Shown: positions 1 to 9,725, counted from the stretch's first letter. The stretch is DNA of 64,000 nt from Psychrobacter sp. UBA3480 (GCF_002377945.1 NZ_DFQV01000033.1:227425-291424); one strand, 5' to 3'. Numbers and translations are program-made. Notes: generated from the sequence alone by a model not told the origin.

Positions 1-752
1 CCCACACGGTAAGCAAATTCACCAGAACCATCATAATGACCACACATCATCATCAATGAGTTAATACGGCGTGCTCGTTTTTCATTGATTACACGTACTC
101 CTGAGTGCTTATCAACTCCGTTAGACACTAAATAAAGACCGGCACTGGCCAACTGTTGGCAACTCATTGCAATTGAGCACTGATGAAAATACGTACCTAA
201 TACATTATCCACATCGTGTCTTAAACGACCAAAGGATTTCATAAAGTGCGCCAGAGAGGCATTCCGGTCCTTGTGCGCCATCTCAGAAGCCGCTACTTTA
301 TGATCAAAGCGAATTGACTCATCATCTGCAATGAGGTGAACAAACTGCAGGATTTCACCCAGTGTCTCTTTTGGCTCATGTCCCATCATAATGGCGTCGA
401 CAACTGCGATTGCCCCAGCATTGATAAAAGGATTGCGCGGTCGGCCAGACTCATGCTCGAGCATCACAATTGAATTAAAAGGATCGCCAGATGGTTCGCG
501 TCCGACGTGTGTCCAAAGTGTATCGCCTAGCTTGCCAAGACCAATGGTTAAGGTAAATACCTTAGAGATACTTTGGATGGAAAACAGAGTGCTTGCATCA
601 CCTGCTGCATACATATGCCCATCAGGAGTCGCTACAGCTATACCGAACTGGTTCGGATCGACATGAGCCAATTGCGGAATATAATCTGCCACTTTGCCGC
701 GGTCAGTTTCTCTTGCCATCTCTGCGGCAATATCATCAAGAATTTTTTGCAT
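1..752 (-). CDS. glsA: Glutaminase, partial (3' end beyond window)
   Basis: Hydrolyses L-glutamine to glutamate and ammonia in the cytoplasm. The minus-strand frame opens at an ATG ending at 752 and stays open to the window edge, showing about 250 residues. The serine-dependent glutaminase signature is clear: a Ser-Ile-Gln-Ser-Ile-Ser-Lys stretch holding the Ser-x-x-Lys catalytic pair, a [11 protein letters not shown] block, and an [11 protein letters not shown] block. The family is about 305 residues, so roughly 55 C-terminal residues are missing here. The frame starts with MQKILDDIA, the usual N-terminus. There is no sign of damage. A terminator for the next minus-strand gene lies upstream, so this gene probably has its own promoter in 753-920. 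Confidence 0.93.
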   Translation of the reverse strand, partial: MQKILDDIAAEMARETDRGKVADYIPQLAHVDPNQFGIAVATPDGHMYAAGDASTLFSIQSISKVFTLTIGLGKLGDTLWTHVGREPSGDPFNSIVMLEHESGRPRNPFINAGAIAVVDAIMMGHEPKETLGEILQFVHLIADDESIRFDHKVAASEMAHKDRNASLAHFMKSFGRLRHDVDNVLGTYFHQCSIAMSCQQLASAGLYLVSNGVDKHSGVRVINEKRARRINSLMMMCGHYDGSGEFAYRV

Positions 753-921
753 ATCGTTTATAGGGTCTTATTTCGACAAGTTATTTAAAGATGAGGATTT
801 TAACTGAAGATAGGGTAATAGTAACAGGGCAAACGTAATTTTAACCATTGATTGTCTCAATTATGGGTTATTCCGATATTTTGGGGCTTCTACAAGACCT
901 GACAGTATGGCGAAATAATGT

Positions 922-956
922 GAAAAAAAACAGGCCATACCTGATGATATGACCTG
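922..956 (-). terminator. Intrinsic terminator after the DUF475 gene
   Basis: On the minus strand a 9-bp stem (931-939 with 947-955, one G-T pair) is followed by eight T residues. It lies about 45 bases past the DUF475 stop codon. Confidence 0.8.
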
Positions 957-998
957 CTTAGATGTATAACTAGATACAGACTACACTGAGAACACGCC

Positions 999-2066
999 TT
1001 AGTTTAGGCTTGCTTTCTCAGCTTTACGATGCTGAAGTGACGCTAGTAGTGCCCAACCAATAAAGGCAATACCAATCAGACCAGTGATAATCTCTGGTAC
1101 ATGGAACTTCACTGACAATAGCATAATCAGTGCCAATGCGCCGATGGCATAATGTGCGCCATGCTCAAGATAGATGAACTCGTCAAGCGTGCCTTTGTCT
1201 ACCAAGAAGATAGTCATAGAACGTACGAACATCGCACCAATTGCAAGACCTAACATGATAACAATCACGTCATTGGTGATTGCAAATGCGCCAATCACAC
1301 CATCGAAACTGAATGAGGCATCTAGGACTTCTAAGTATAAGAAACCAATGATACCGCCCTTCATAATGGCACTGGTCGCCGCAGCGCCCGAACCATTTTC
1401 TTCATTTTCTAGGTCTTCTTCCAGATCACCTTCAAGCATACCTGATACAACCTGTACGCCCAGATAAACCAAGATACCCCAAACACCTGCGATTAGGACA
1501 GCACTTGACTGCTCTGCATTGGCCCACGATACCGCAATCATCAAGACGATAAGCGCTACAAATACGCTCATGGCATCGACTTTGCCTAGCTTGGCTAAAC
1601 GGCTCTCAAGCCAGTCAAACCAATGTACTTCTTTGTCATCAAAAATAAAGTTCAAGAATACCAATAGTAAGAAAATACCACCAAATGCTGAGATTTCCGC
1701 ATGGTGTGCCATTAGTCTTGCCGAGTATTCTTCAGGGCTATATAAAGCCAAGTTGATGACTTCCATCATACCAAGGTCGGCAGTAACCGCGACGATGACA
1801 ATAGGGAAGACCAATCGCATACCGAATACGGCGATTAGGATACCAACGGTTAAAAATATCTTTTTCCAAAATTCGTCCCAGCCCTTAAGGACTGAAGCAT
1901 TGACCACCGCATTATCAAAAGATAATGAAATCTCCATGACGGCCAAAATAGCGGTAATAGAAAGAGTGGCTATCATGCCACCCATACCGCCATGTGAATA
2001 TCCCCACCATGCTGCTATTGCCAAAGCAATTGCGGTGAAGATAAAGTCTAAATAAAAATGTCTCAT
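999..2066 (-). CDS. DUF475 family integral membrane protein (TerC-like)
   Basis: A 355-residue inner-membrane protein with about eight or nine hydrophobic segments. It belongs to the DUF475 group, distantly related to TerC. Two acidic intramembrane motifs repeat, as in the wider superfamily: EISLSFDNAVVN near residues 45-57 and EVLDASFSFDGVIGAF in the second half. Such paired Glu/Asp motifs suggest ion transport or metal handling, but the substrate is unknown. A long acidic loop follows the middle helices. The start has AGGA six bases upstream. The gene lies downstream of a TerD gene on the same strand; terC/terD-type genes are commonly linked in tellurite and stress-resistance loci. A terminator between the two suggests separate transcripts. 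Confidence 0.85.
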   Translation of the reverse strand: MRHFYLDFIFTAIALAIAAWWGYSHGGMGGMIATLSITAILAVMEISLSFDNAVVNASVLKGWDEFWKKIFLTVGILIAVFGMRLVFPIVIVAVTADLGMMEVINLALYSPEEYSARLMAHHAEISAFGGIFLLLVFLNFIFDDKEVHWFDWLESRLAKLGKVDAMSVFVALIVLMIAVSWANAEQSSAVLIAGVWGILVYLGVQVVSGMLEGDLEEDLENEENGSGAAATSAIMKGGIIGFLYLEVLDASFSFDGVIGAFAITNDVIVIMLGLAIGAMFVRSMTIFLVDKGTLDEFIYLEHGAHYAIGALALIMLLSVKFHVPEIITGLIGIAFIGWALLASLQHRKAEKASLN

Positions 2067-2123
2067 GACACATCCTGTATGGTTGCGTAAAGCTAAGGTC
2101 TACCTAGTATAGGCATGAACCGC

Positions 2124-2152
2124 AAAAAAGCGGTTATTACTAACCACTTTTT
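2124..2152 (-). terminator. Intrinsic terminator after terD
   Basis: A stem of six plus five pairs around one mismatch with a TTAC loop. It is flanked by A6 on one side and T5 on the other, so it could act both ways. On the minus strand it follows terD and precedes the DUF475 start. Confidence 0.65.
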
Positions 2153-2293
2153 ATGCATAATTTTAAACGAAACGTAAAGCATTACTAGTCATTTGGCCAT
2201 TAAAAATTGTGACTATTTGCAACGATGGCGGTTTGCTATTTTGGACGTGATGACGGTGACTAATAACAGACTAAAGACCAGTAAATAATGGTT

Positions 2294-2869
2294 TTAGATA
2301 TCAACACCGTATTGCTGACACATCGCTTGCAAGCCACCTGAATAGCCCTGACCAACAGCACGGAATTTCCATTCGCCGTTGTGACGATATACTTCGCCAA
2401 ACACCATCGCTGTCTCTACAGAGTAGTCTTCTGCTAAATCAAAACGTACCACTTCAGTTCCTGTTTCCTCATTGACGACACGGATAAAGGCATTGGCGAC
2501 CTGACCAAAGTTCTGGCTGCGAGCAGCAGCGTCATGGATAGTCACTGTCACGACTACTTTATCTACATCAGCAGGTACTTGTGTGAGGTTGACTTTGATA
2601 ACCTCATCATCACCGTCGCCTTCGCCAGTACGGTTGTCACCAGTATGCTCGACAGCGCCATTGTCAGACTTCAGCTGATTATAAAAGATAAAGTCATGAT
2701 CGCCGCGCACTTTGCCCGCGCCATTTAGCAAAAAAACGCTAGCATCAAGATCGAACTCAGCACCAGAAGTGGCGCGCTCATCCCAACCAAGACCGATAAG
2801 TAGCTTGGTTAAATTTGGGTCGGTTTTCGTTAGCGATAAATTACCGCCTTTATTAAGTGATAAAGCCAT
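2294..2869 (-). CDS. TerD family stress-response protein
   Basis: A 191-residue cytoplasmic protein of the TerD/TerE/CABP family, which has calcium-binding beta-sandwich folds and is linked to tellurite, phage and oxidative stress resistance. Family hallmarks seen are the [14 protein letters not shown] opening, GLGWDER, the acidic FDLDASVF strand, [12 protein letters not shown] (a likely calcium-binding loop near residues 78-90), and a [18 protein letters not shown] end. Its length equals TerD/TerE (about 191-192). The start has AAGGA seven bases upstream. A strong promoter-like sequence and a hairpin with a T-run lie upstream, so expression may be attenuated. The exact paralogue (TerD, TerE or TerZ) cannot be set from sequence alone, so no symbol is given. 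Confidence 0.92.
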   Translation of the reverse strand: MALSLNKGGNLSLTKTDPNLTKLLIGLGWDERATSGAEFDLDASVFLLNGAGKVRGDHDFIFYNQLKSDNGAVEHTGDNRTGEGDGDDEVIKVNLTQVPADVDKVVVTVTIHDAAARSQNFGQVANAFIRVVNEETGTEVVRFDLAEDYSVETAMVFGEVYRHNGEWKFRAVGQGYSGGLQAMCQQYGVDI

Positions 2870-2913
2870 GGTGTTATCCTTTTTATTAGACGTTAGTGGT
2901 TTTATAAAGTAAT

Positions 2914-2960
2914 CGAAAAAAGGCGATGCTTACGCAATAACTGCGCAAATCCATCGCCTA
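2914..2960 (-). terminator. Terminator-like hairpin in the terD leader
   Basis: On the minus strand an 8-bp outer stem (2921-2928 with 2952-2959) and an inner stem of 7 positions with one mismatch (2930-2936 with 2942-2948) are followed directly by six T residues. It sits about 45 bases before the terD start codon and just after a promoter-like pair at 2971-2999. It could be an attenuator, a second terminator for rlmKL transcripts, or a short-RNA end. Confidence 0.6.
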
Positions 2961-2970
2961 GTAACGCTCT

Positions 2971-2999
2971 ATCATAGCAACAAAAAATGGCCCAATCAA
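2971..2999 (-). promoter_or_regulatory. Candidate promoter of terD
   Basis: On the minus strand TTGATT (2994-2999) and TATGAT (2971-2976) are separated by exactly 17 bases. Predicted initiation is about 2964, right at the edge of the leader hairpin. The -35 box lies inside the terminator at 2988-3013. Prediction by pattern only. Confidence 0.5.
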
Positions 3000-3013
3000 A
3001 GCTGATTGGGCCA
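2982..3013 (-). terminator. Intrinsic terminator downstream of rlmKL
   Basis: A perfect 11-bp stem (2988-2998 with 3003-3013) with an AAGC loop is followed on the minus strand by six T residues. Confidence 0.75.
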
Positions 3014-3148
3014 TTGTTATATTTCATATACATTCGGCAAAAAACAGAAGTTTCAGGTACTTATGCTGCGACTATAAATCTATAGTTTTATTTATCAAAA
3101 TCCTATTTACGGACTTTAGATTCTAAACTATAAATCTAAAACTTCGAA

Positions 3149-5455
3149 TTATAGACTTTGACGATGACGAATCTCAAAGCTTTGATGAATCGGTTTTTTG
3201 ATATTGAAATCAAAGCCAATGGTTTTTTGCGTGATATCAATGATGTCATAACGCTGAGTCAACTGTTCATCTAGCTCAAAACGCGTAAAGTTGTTAGAAA
3301 AGTACAAGACACCATCAGAGGTTAGGCGGTTCATCGCACGATTAATCAATGCAGCATGGTCACGTTGCACATCAAAAGTACCTTGAAACTTCTTAGAATT
3401 TGAGAAAGTCGGTGGATCAATAAAGATAACATCGAACTGTTCGGTATTGTCTTTTATCCACTCAAAGATATCGGCAGCAACGAACTGGTACTTATTGCGG
3501 CTAACGTCCAAACCGTTCAAGACAAAGTTTTGTTTGCCCCAATCTAGATAGTTCTGTGACAAATCAACGCTAGTGACTTTTTTCGCACCAGCAAGCGCTG
3601 CATGCACACTTGCGGTACAAGTATAAGCAAACAGGTTAAGTACGGCTTTACCGCGGCTGTTGTCCTTGATACGAGCACGCATATTACGGTGATCGATAAA
3701 CAGACCAGTATCTAAGTAATCTGTAAAATTGACATAAAGGTAAGCGCCATCTTCGCGCGCAACATGAAACTTACCACGTTTTTCTGTGGTGTTCTGTTTG
3801 CTGTACTGATCGTTGCCAGACTGACGGGCACGCGTTTTGATAAAGATCTGTTCACGGTTAATATCAAAGACTTCACGGATACCCATCAATGCCAAATTAA
3901 AACGTTTCTTCGCAGTTTCAGGTGGGATGGTCTTTGGTGGTGCATATTCTTGTACATGTGCATAATCACCGTACAAGTCGATCGCAACTTTGAAATCAGG
4001 TAAATCAGCATCGTAAACACGAATGTTGCTTACATTGTCTTTTTTGGCCAGTTTCTTGAGTTTAGCAAGGTTTTTTTGCAGACGGTTAATGAAGTCTTGA
4101 CCATCTTCTACTTCAATCTCGCGTTTCTCAAAACGACTAACAAGATTGCCCGTTTGCCCAGCGATAAGCGTTCCGTAGCGGAAATAGACGGTGATAGCAC
4201 CATTATGACAGCGTAAGGTTTTTGGTTCTTTGATTGGTAGAATATCTACTTGTTCAACATGAGAGGCCAATATGCCAAGCATCGGGTCAATGCCACTACC
4301 GGCAAAGCTGTCTTGCAATATCAGCCCAATTGCTTGATACAACGGCTTAATCATTTCTTCATCACCCAAACGCTCACCATACGGTGGGTTGGTAATGACC
4401 AAAGGATTGCTCAATCGACCTTCATTGACTAAGGGCTTAAGCACGTTACTGAGTTGGTCAAGCGCACGATGCTCGATATCGAGTAGCGGTAAAATGTCCT
4501 GTAGACCTGCGGCAATTAAGTTTTTTTCTGTGGCGAGGATCGCACCACTATCAGCATCAAAGCCCAGCATAAGCGGCAACGTATCAGGCTGCTCATTGGC
4601 AATCTCTAATGCTTCGCGGAAACGTGTTTGAGCATCATCGATCATTTCTTGCCATAACGTCTCGTCATGGTGCTGCCACTGGTAAAAACCAAATTGATTG
4701 GCAGCTTTGTCGATACCCACGGCATAGTCGCAATGCATCAATAGCGCTTCGATAAGGAAAGTTCCAGAACCGCACATTGGGTCGATTAACGCATTATAGA
4801 AAGGTGCATCGCCAGCTTCGTTTTTCTTGTGCCAACCAGCACTATAGAGTAGGGCAGCTGCTAAGTTTTCTTTTAATGGTGCTTCTGTCATGGCCACACG
4901 GTAACCACGGCGATGTAAACTGGTACCTGACAAATCTAGATATAGCTCGGCTTGCTTGTCATTAATGGTAGCAAAAACAGAGAAGTCTGGGTTTTTGCTA
5001 TCGACGTTAGGACGGCTGTCGTAAACTTCGTTAAAGGTATCGGCAATCGCATCTTTGATACGTAGCATGGCAAATTGCTGACTGACAGCGACACGCTTAT
5101 CGACAGACAGACGAATAGCAAAGGTTTGCTCTAGGCTAAATTGCTCAGTCCAATTGACCGATTTTGCCAAGCCGTATAGCTGCTCTGCAACGTCGTATTC
5201 TGCATTGATGTTTTTACGTTTAATCAGCATCAATACGCGCGAGGCCACGCGTGACCATAGGCAGATGGTATATAGCTCACGTAAACCACCAGTTACGGCT
5301 AGACGGCCGGTACTTTTGATTTCGCTGTCAATGCCAAGGCTGGTTAGCTCAGTCTGCAGTGGTGCTTCAAGCCCATCGGCACAGGTAATAATAAGATCAA
5401 GCGACAACTCTGGTGAAGCTGCTGTTAGAGATGCGGGCGCGGTTTGTTCGGTCAT
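3149..5455 (-). CDS. rlmL: Bifunctional 23S rRNA G2069-N7 / G2445-N2 methyltransferase
   Basis: RlmKL, two SAM-dependent methyltransferases in one chain, modifies 23S rRNA during 50S assembly. Of 768 residues, about 60-180 form the THUMP RNA-binding part. The RlmL domain follows with DPMCGSGT (225-232) and the catalytic NPPYGER (356-362), the mark of N2-guanine methylation. The C-terminal RlmK domain has VLNLFAYT near 605 and DPPTFSNSKK at 680-689. Escherichia coli RlmKL has 702 residues, so this one is somewhat longer, mostly in loops. The start has AGG seven bases upstream. It stands alone, between an MscS gene and a terminator. Confidence 0.95.
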   Translation of the reverse strand: MTEQTAPASLTAASPELSLDLIITCADGLEAPLQTELTSLGIDSEIKSTGRLAVTGGLRELYTICLWSRVASRVLMLIKRKNINAEYDVAEQLYGLAKSVNWTEQFSLEQTFAIRLSVDKRVAVSQQFAMLRIKDAIADTFNEVYDSRPNVDSKNPDFSVFATINDKQAELYLDLSGTSLHRRGYRVAMTEAPLKENLAAALLYSAGWHKKNEAGDAPFYNALIDPMCGSGTFLIEALLMHCDYAVGIDKAANQFGFYQWQHHDETLWQEMIDDAQTRFREALEIANEQPDTLPLMLGFDADSGAILATEKNLIAAGLQDILPLLDIEHRALDQLSNVLKPLVNEGRLSNPLVITNPPYGERLGDEEMIKPLYQAIGLILQDSFAGSGIDPMLGILASHVEQVDILPIKEPKTLRCHNGAITVYFRYGTLIAGQTGNLVSRFEKREIEVEDGQDFINRLQKNLAKLKKLAKKDNVSNIRVYDADLPDFKVAIDLYGDYAHVQEYAPPKTIPPETAKKRFNLALMGIREVFDINREQIFIKTRARQSGNDQYSKQNTTEKRGKFHVAREDGAYLYVNFTDYLDTGLFIDHRNMRARIKDNSRGKAVLNLFAYTCTASVHAALAGAKKVTSVDLSQNYLDWGKQNFVLNGLDVSRNKYQFVAADIFEWIKDNTEQFDVIFIDPPTFSNSKKFQGTFDVQRDHAALINRAMNRLTSDGVLYFSNNFTRFELDEQLTQRYDIIDITQKTIGFDFNIKKPIHQSFEIRHRQSL

Positions 5456-5605
5456 ACGGGTACCTGTGGGCTAAATTGACAAAAAAGCAAATAATAAGAT
5501 AATCGGTGTAACCGGCAATTTTACCATAATTCACAGTAGGATGGTTCAAAGTAGCCGTGTTTAAGATTTTAAGATGTGATAGTTAAATATGGGAAAGCAA
5601 ATTCT

Positions 5606-6802
5606 CTACTCACCTTTCGTCAGTGGTAATTCCTCTGGGACGATTTGAGTGGTGGTCGCAAAGGGCTTAGTTGCGATAGGGTAGTCAACATCCTTTGGCA
5701 TTAGCAGTCGCATATGCGGATAGGGCGTAGAAATATTAGCCGCATCAAACGCAATTTTAATCTCTTCTTGCAGCACTTCTTTGATTTTGGGGATGCGGGC
5801 AACGGCTGCTGGTTTGACCCAAAAGCGTACGATAAAGAACACCCCATACTCGCCAATTTCTGCCACGGTCGCTGAGGTCTCAGGACGATTAAGCACCGCA
5901 TCGGTATCGCTAAGTACTTGCAAAATTTCCTTGCGAGCTGTCTCAATATCATCTTCGAACGCGATACGTACACGAATATCAAAACGAATAAAGTTTTTGG
6001 AAGTCAGGTTGATGACTTCTGATGAGGCAACGTTGGAGTTTGGGATAATGACAGTGATATTGTCTCGAGTGAGGATATGAGTGGTGCGCAACGCGATAAG
6101 TACCACACGCCCTTCATTGTCATTGATATGAATCCAATCACCGACTTGAAAAGACTGCTCAAGCAGAATGGTGATACCAGCGATAAAATTAGCAAGGGTA
6201 GACTGAGCGGCAAAACCTACTGCCAAACCAACAATACCCAAGCCCGCCACTAACGATACAATGTCGAAGCCAAATTGAGCCATGACGCTGGCCAGCCCGA
6301 GTACCAATAGTAGTACAGATAAAATGTTCTTGAGTAGCTGCTCTATTGAAGCATTGAGACCATAGTGCTGTAGGACTCTGTGAATGATTTGTCCTGATGA
6401 TGCCCAAAGTACGTAATAGATGCCCGCCCAAGTGCTTGCCTTTACGGTGGCTTTGATGGTTTCTGGCTCAAAGTTTATCTGACTCATAATCGCTATCAGA
6501 CTGGCAACAATCCAGACATAGCGCAAAACTGAACGGACAATCTTGGTGCGGCGCTCATTTAACCGAATTTTAGCACGGCTTTGCCTAAGGATATAATTGG
6601 CCAACCAATAAAAAAATCCCAATACCGCAAGCAGTATTAGGATTTTGATGCCAGTGCTCGCCAATTCTACTGCTTGAGAGGACCAATTAAGTGACTCTTC
6701 ATCGATAGAGCCGCCGAGAGCAAGATATAGGCTAGTATGTAAGTCGCGAACGATCTCTTTAAAAAAGTCGGTAACACTAGCGATTGGCATTTTTTCGTCC
6801 AT
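5606..6802 (-). CDS. MscS-family small-conductance mechanosensitive channel
   Basis: A 398-residue inner-membrane channel that opens under membrane tension to release solutes on osmotic downshock. An N-terminal extension and several hydrophobic segments precede the pore-lining helix, seen as the Gly/Ala-rich run GLGIVGLAVGFAAQ near 190-205. The beta domain follows (SFQVGDWI, then IIPNSNV), and then the alpha/beta C-terminal domain. E. coli MscS has 286 residues; the extra length is mainly N-terminal. A second ATG at 6790 (residue 5) has a GGA seven bases upstream and may be the true start. No operon partner is evident. Confidence 0.9.
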   Translation of the reverse strand: MDEKMPIASVTDFFKEIVRDLHTSLYLALGGSIDEESLNWSSQAVELASTGIKILILLAVLGFFYWLANYILRQSRAKIRLNERRTKIVRSVLRYVWIVASLIAIMSQINFEPETIKATVKASTWAGIYYVLWASSGQIIHRVLQHYGLNASIEQLLKNILSVLLLVLGLASVMAQFGFDIVSLVAGLGIVGLAVGFAAQSTLANFIAGITILLEQSFQVGDWIHINDNEGRVVLIALRTTHILTRDNITVIIPNSNVASSEVINLTSKNFIRFDIRVRIAFEDDIETARKEILQVLSDTDAVLNRPETSATVAEIGEYGVFFIVRFWVKPAAVARIPKIKEVLQEEIKIAFDAANISTPYPHMRLLMPKDVDYPIATKPFATTTQIVPEELPLTKGE

Positions 6803-6853
6803 GCAGGATGTGTTTGTACAAAAAGTTGTAAACGAATATCTATTTATAAATTA

Positions 6854-6933
6854 CCTCAAGTCGTCAAGGCAATCAAATAAGAGCAATGATTAATGCTAAT
6901 TACTACCAACTTGAAAGCATTATTGACTTGAGG
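6854..6933. repeat. Long-range inverted repeat between mscS and lpd
   Basis: CCTCAAGTC at 6854-6862 matches GACTTGAGG at 6925-6933. An inner AATGCT/AGCATT pair lies between them, making an 80-base foldable segment. Only one copy was seen in the window. No T-run follows, so a terminator role is doubtful. Confidence 0.4.
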
Positions 6934-6951
6934 ACTTAGCTAAAGGGTCGA

Positions 6952-8442
6952 TTAAGAATTATCCTTTTGGGTATCTAGAGATTGGAAAGGTATCTCCATT
7001 TTATATTGAACATCACGTAGCGCCGTACGTAGACCCTCTAGTATCGTTGGATGATAAAAAGGGGTGTCGAGCATATCTTTAATACTCAAATCATTGGTAA
7101 TCGCTGTAGCAAGTATATGACCGATATATTCAGCGTCAGGACCGACCATACTAGCGCCCAAAATTCTGTCTGTCTTTTTGCAGCCATAGATATGTAGTAA
7201 ACCGCAGTTGACACCCATTACACGGCTACGTCCTTGATTATCAAAGCTCACACTACCGATGACGAATTCGAGTTCTGAATCTTTTTGAATCTCTGGTAGC
7301 GACATACCAACATTGACGATTTGCGGTGAGCAGAATACGATAGAAAACGGCGTCGCAGGTGGGCGAATATAGGCCGCTTCTGTGTTTTCACAGACCATGC
7401 TGCCCGCACTATAGCCTTCATCGCTGGCCACATGCAGTAACGGAATATTAGCATTGGCATCACCAACGATATAGACGTTTAAGTCGCCAATTTGGCCTGT
7501 TTTTTTACTCAAGTTTTTTGGACGGTTCTTATCGTCTAGCTCAACGCCCAAGTTTTCGACACCTAGCTGCTTAATATTATTGCGACGACCAGTAGCAACT
7601 AAGACGTACTCACCTTGCCATTGCTGGGACTCACCAGCGCTGTCTTCATACTCGATAAATGCACTTTTATTACCTTCATCTACTTTTGTGCCTACATCGG
7701 TAATTTCGCTGCCTAGATGCATGGTTAATTCATGACTTAAGCAATCCATGGCTTTATTATTAATATCATCGTCTTTTAGACCAGCCACTTGTTTGGCACG
7801 GTTTAGCAGCGTAACTTCCACACCTAAACGTGTGAATGCTTGTGCAAGCTCTAGGCCAATAGCACCAGCACCGACGACAGCCATAGTCTTTGGCAAATCT
7901 TCAAGCTCAAAAACACTATCAGACGTTAGCATGGTATCACCAAGCTTATCCGCCCATCCATCAGGAATAAACGGCGAGCTACCTGTGGCGACAATGATTT
8001 GCTCAGCAGCAATCAGCTCATCATTGACCTCGATTAGCCTTTGCTCATTGATACGAGCACGACCGTCGATTTTTTTATGATCAGGCCAGCTGTCTACTTG
8101 TTTTTTAATGTAGCTAGCAAAATGACTGCGTTCGTCACGCACACGCTCCATGACTCGTTTGCCATCAATTTGCGCGGTCGCATGGATACCAAATTCAGCA
8201 GAATGGTTGGCATCATGTGCGCGATCCGCCGCTGCAATTAACAGCTTACTAGGCATACAGCCGACCGCAATACAGGTCGTGGTCCAAAATCCTTCATTAA
8301 TAATGACAACGTCATCTTTGATTTTACTTGCTTGGCGAAAAGCGTTTTGACCTGCGGTACCCGCGCCAATAATAGCGACAGATACTTTACGCGTGACTTC
8401 TTTCGGCGTATCGTCAGTGGTCGTGCCAGATTGTTTATTCAT
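6952..8442 (-). CDS. Dihydrolipoyl dehydrogenase-type FAD/NAD(P) disulfide oxidoreductase
   Basis: A 496-residue pyridine nucleotide-disulfide oxidoreductase of class I. It has an N-terminal FAD fold (VAIIGAGTAGQNA), the redox pair in CIAVGCMPSK (Cys57 and Cys62 from the chosen ATG), an NAD-binding fold (AVVGAGAIGLELAQ), a second FAD motif (VYIVGDANANIP), and a C-terminal dimer domain whose FYHPT motif carries the active-site His. It would oxidise dihydrolipoamide or a related dithiol with NAD. No 2-oxoacid dehydrogenase subunits lie nearby, so the physiological partner is open. An in-frame TTG at 8463 extends the frame, but the ATG at 8442 has a better-spaced TTAGAG site. Confidence 0.85.
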   Translation of the reverse strand: MNKQSGTTTDDTPKEVTRKVSVAIIGAGTAGQNAFRQASKIKDDVVIINEGFWTTTCIAVGCMPSKLLIAAADRAHDANHSAEFGIHATAQIDGKRVMERVRDERSHFASYIKKQVDSWPDHKKIDGRARINEQRLIEVNDELIAAEQIIVATGSSPFIPDGWADKLGDTMLTSDSVFELEDLPKTMAVVGAGAIGLELAQAFTRLGVEVTLLNRAKQVAGLKDDDINNKAMDCLSHELTMHLGSEITDVGTKVDEGNKSAFIEYEDSAGESQQWQGEYVLVATGRRNNIKQLGVENLGVELDDKNRPKNLSKKTGQIGDLNVYIVGDANANIPLLHVASDEGYSAGSMVCENTEAAYIRPPATPFSIVFCSPQIVNVGMSLPEIQKDSELEFVIGSVSFDNQGRSRVMGVNCGLLHIYGCKKTDRILGASMVGPDAEYIGHILATAITNDLSIKDMLDTPFYHPTILEGLRTALRDVQYKMEIPFQSLDTQKDNS

Positions 8443-8560
8443 ATTATTCTCTAATAGGGGCAAGGTTATATTCAGTAATAGACTGAATGCTTGGCTTATA
8501 TTTTTTATTCGGTTTTTATCGTTTTTATGATGAATATTGATTTGATTACAGAACCAATGA

Positions 8561-9058
8561 TTACGGCGCCAATATAGTTAGTAAGCGACTCGTATAGTCT
8601 TTGGCACGTAGGTTACGCTGGGCATGAGTCAGTTCACTGTTTTTATTGAATACAAATGCCGAACGTACAAGACCTAGCGTAACTTTGCCGTACATATTTT
8701 TTTCTTTGATAACTTCAAAATACTGGCATAGCTTTTCATCAGCGTCACTGATGAGTGGAATCTGTAAGTCATATTTGTCGATAAATTTTTCATGAGATTC
8801 AACACTGTCACGAGAGACGCCGATGATGTCGTAGCCTAATTCATCGAAGTCATGGAGGTGCGAGGTAAACTCTGTTGCCTGTGTGGTGCAGCCTGGCGTA
8901 TTATCTTTGGGATAAAAATAGAGAATAAGGCCTTTATCGGTATTGGCGACCATTTCTTTTAAACTGATTTCATCATGAATAAAGTTACCAGCAAGTTTGC
9001 GTACTATGGTTACTGGAAAATCAGGTAGGTGAATGGTTTCTGTTGTTGGCTTGGCCAT
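8561..9058 (-). CDS. bcp: Thioredoxin-dependent thiol peroxidase (Bcp/PrxQ peroxiredoxin)
   Basis: A 165-residue cytoplasmic peroxiredoxin that reduces hydrogen peroxide and organic peroxides with thioredoxin. The peroxidatic cysteine lies in TPGCTTQ (Cys57), inside the usual YFYPKDNTPGCT block, followed by GVSRDSVESHEKF and YGKVTLGLVRSAFVF. The common Bcp resolving Cys five residues after the peroxidatic one is absent (Thr/Glu there); a Cys about 34 residues later (LCQYFEV) is the only other candidate. The start has AAGGA seven bases upstream. It appears monocistronic and lies just upstream of the lpd-like gene on the same strand. Confidence 0.93.
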   Translation of the reverse strand: MAKPTTETIHLPDFPVTIVRKLAGNFIHDEISLKEMVANTDKGLILYFYPKDNTPGCTTQATEFTSHLHDFDELGYDIIGVSRDSVESHEKFIDKYDLQIPLISDADEKLCQYFEVIKEKNMYGKVTLGLVRSAFVFNKNSELTHAQRNLRAKDYTSRLLTILAP

Positions 9059-9187
9059 TGTAAAATCCTTATTAGTTTTAGTTATGTGTATTGGCTTAAT
9101 GATGGTTCTATTTATAGTGTTCTTATTATAGGCAGATTAGTAGAAATAAATAATCAGTTTTACACTTTGCCCATTCATTGGCAACAA

Positions 9188-9213
9188 AAAAGACTGGCAA
9201 TGGCCAGTCTTTT
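9188..9213 (-). terminator. Intrinsic terminator after the small secreted-protein gene
   Basis: An 8-bp GC-rich stem (9191-9198 with 9203-9210), AATG loop, with A/T runs on both sides extending the stem. Confidence 0.8.
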
Positions 9214-9233
9214 GTATATCAAGCGATTAGAGG

Positions 9234-9563
9234 TTACGCAGGTTTTTGTGGCTTCTTCAAATCCAAGCCAACGGTGCACTGTTGCAAATCTTTTTGCATT
9301 GCCTTCACATATGGCAGATTAGAAGGGTCTTTCTTATCTTGTGCGTAGCTTTCGATTTCCCACATTTGACCGATAGTCATGTTGCTGCGCACGCCAATAG
9401 TACAGTTACATAGTTTGGTTGCGTTGCTTTTGTCAGCGACTTTGTATTTGACTGCGCCATTGACACATGAATTGATATTGTCTTGCTTAATGTCAGCAGC
9501 GTTGGCTTGTGGCATGGCAAACAGGGCCGCTAAGGCTAAGGGTAGTACTGGCAACAACTTCAT
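9234..9563 (-). CDS. Small exported protein of unknown function
   Basis: A 109-residue protein with a clear Sec signal peptide (Lys at 3, hydrophobic core, Ala-Asn-Ala cleavage motif near residue 22). The mature part has about 87 residues with Cys at roughly 33, 52, 54 and 94, so disulfides or metal binding are possible. A KLCNC core and a polar C-terminus are visible. No family was recognised. It starts at an ATG with GAGG six bases upstream and ends just before a strong terminator, which supports expression as a single gene. Location is probably periplasmic. Confidence 0.75.
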   Translation of the reverse strand: MKLLPVLPLALAALFAMPQANAADIKQDNINSCVNGAVKYKVADKSNATKLCNCTIGVRSNMTIGQMWEIESYAQDKKDPSNLPYVKAMQKDLQQCTVGLDLKKPQKPA

Positions 9564-9725
9564 AAATTTCCTCTTACGGGTAGCGTCAATTTTTTATCTT
9601 TTGCTCAATGCAAAGTCAACTCATTAATATATGAGTGACCGATATCGTCAGTTACATCTTTCGATAAATATAATCGTTCATACGATAGCAAGTATGTCGA
9701 TTAGAATACAAGAACGACGTGCTGT

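Noticed and set aside
1519..2055. 178-codon plus-strand frame opposite the DUF475 gene
   Set aside because: A shadow of a clear membrane-protein gene on the other strand; its composition mirrors that gene.
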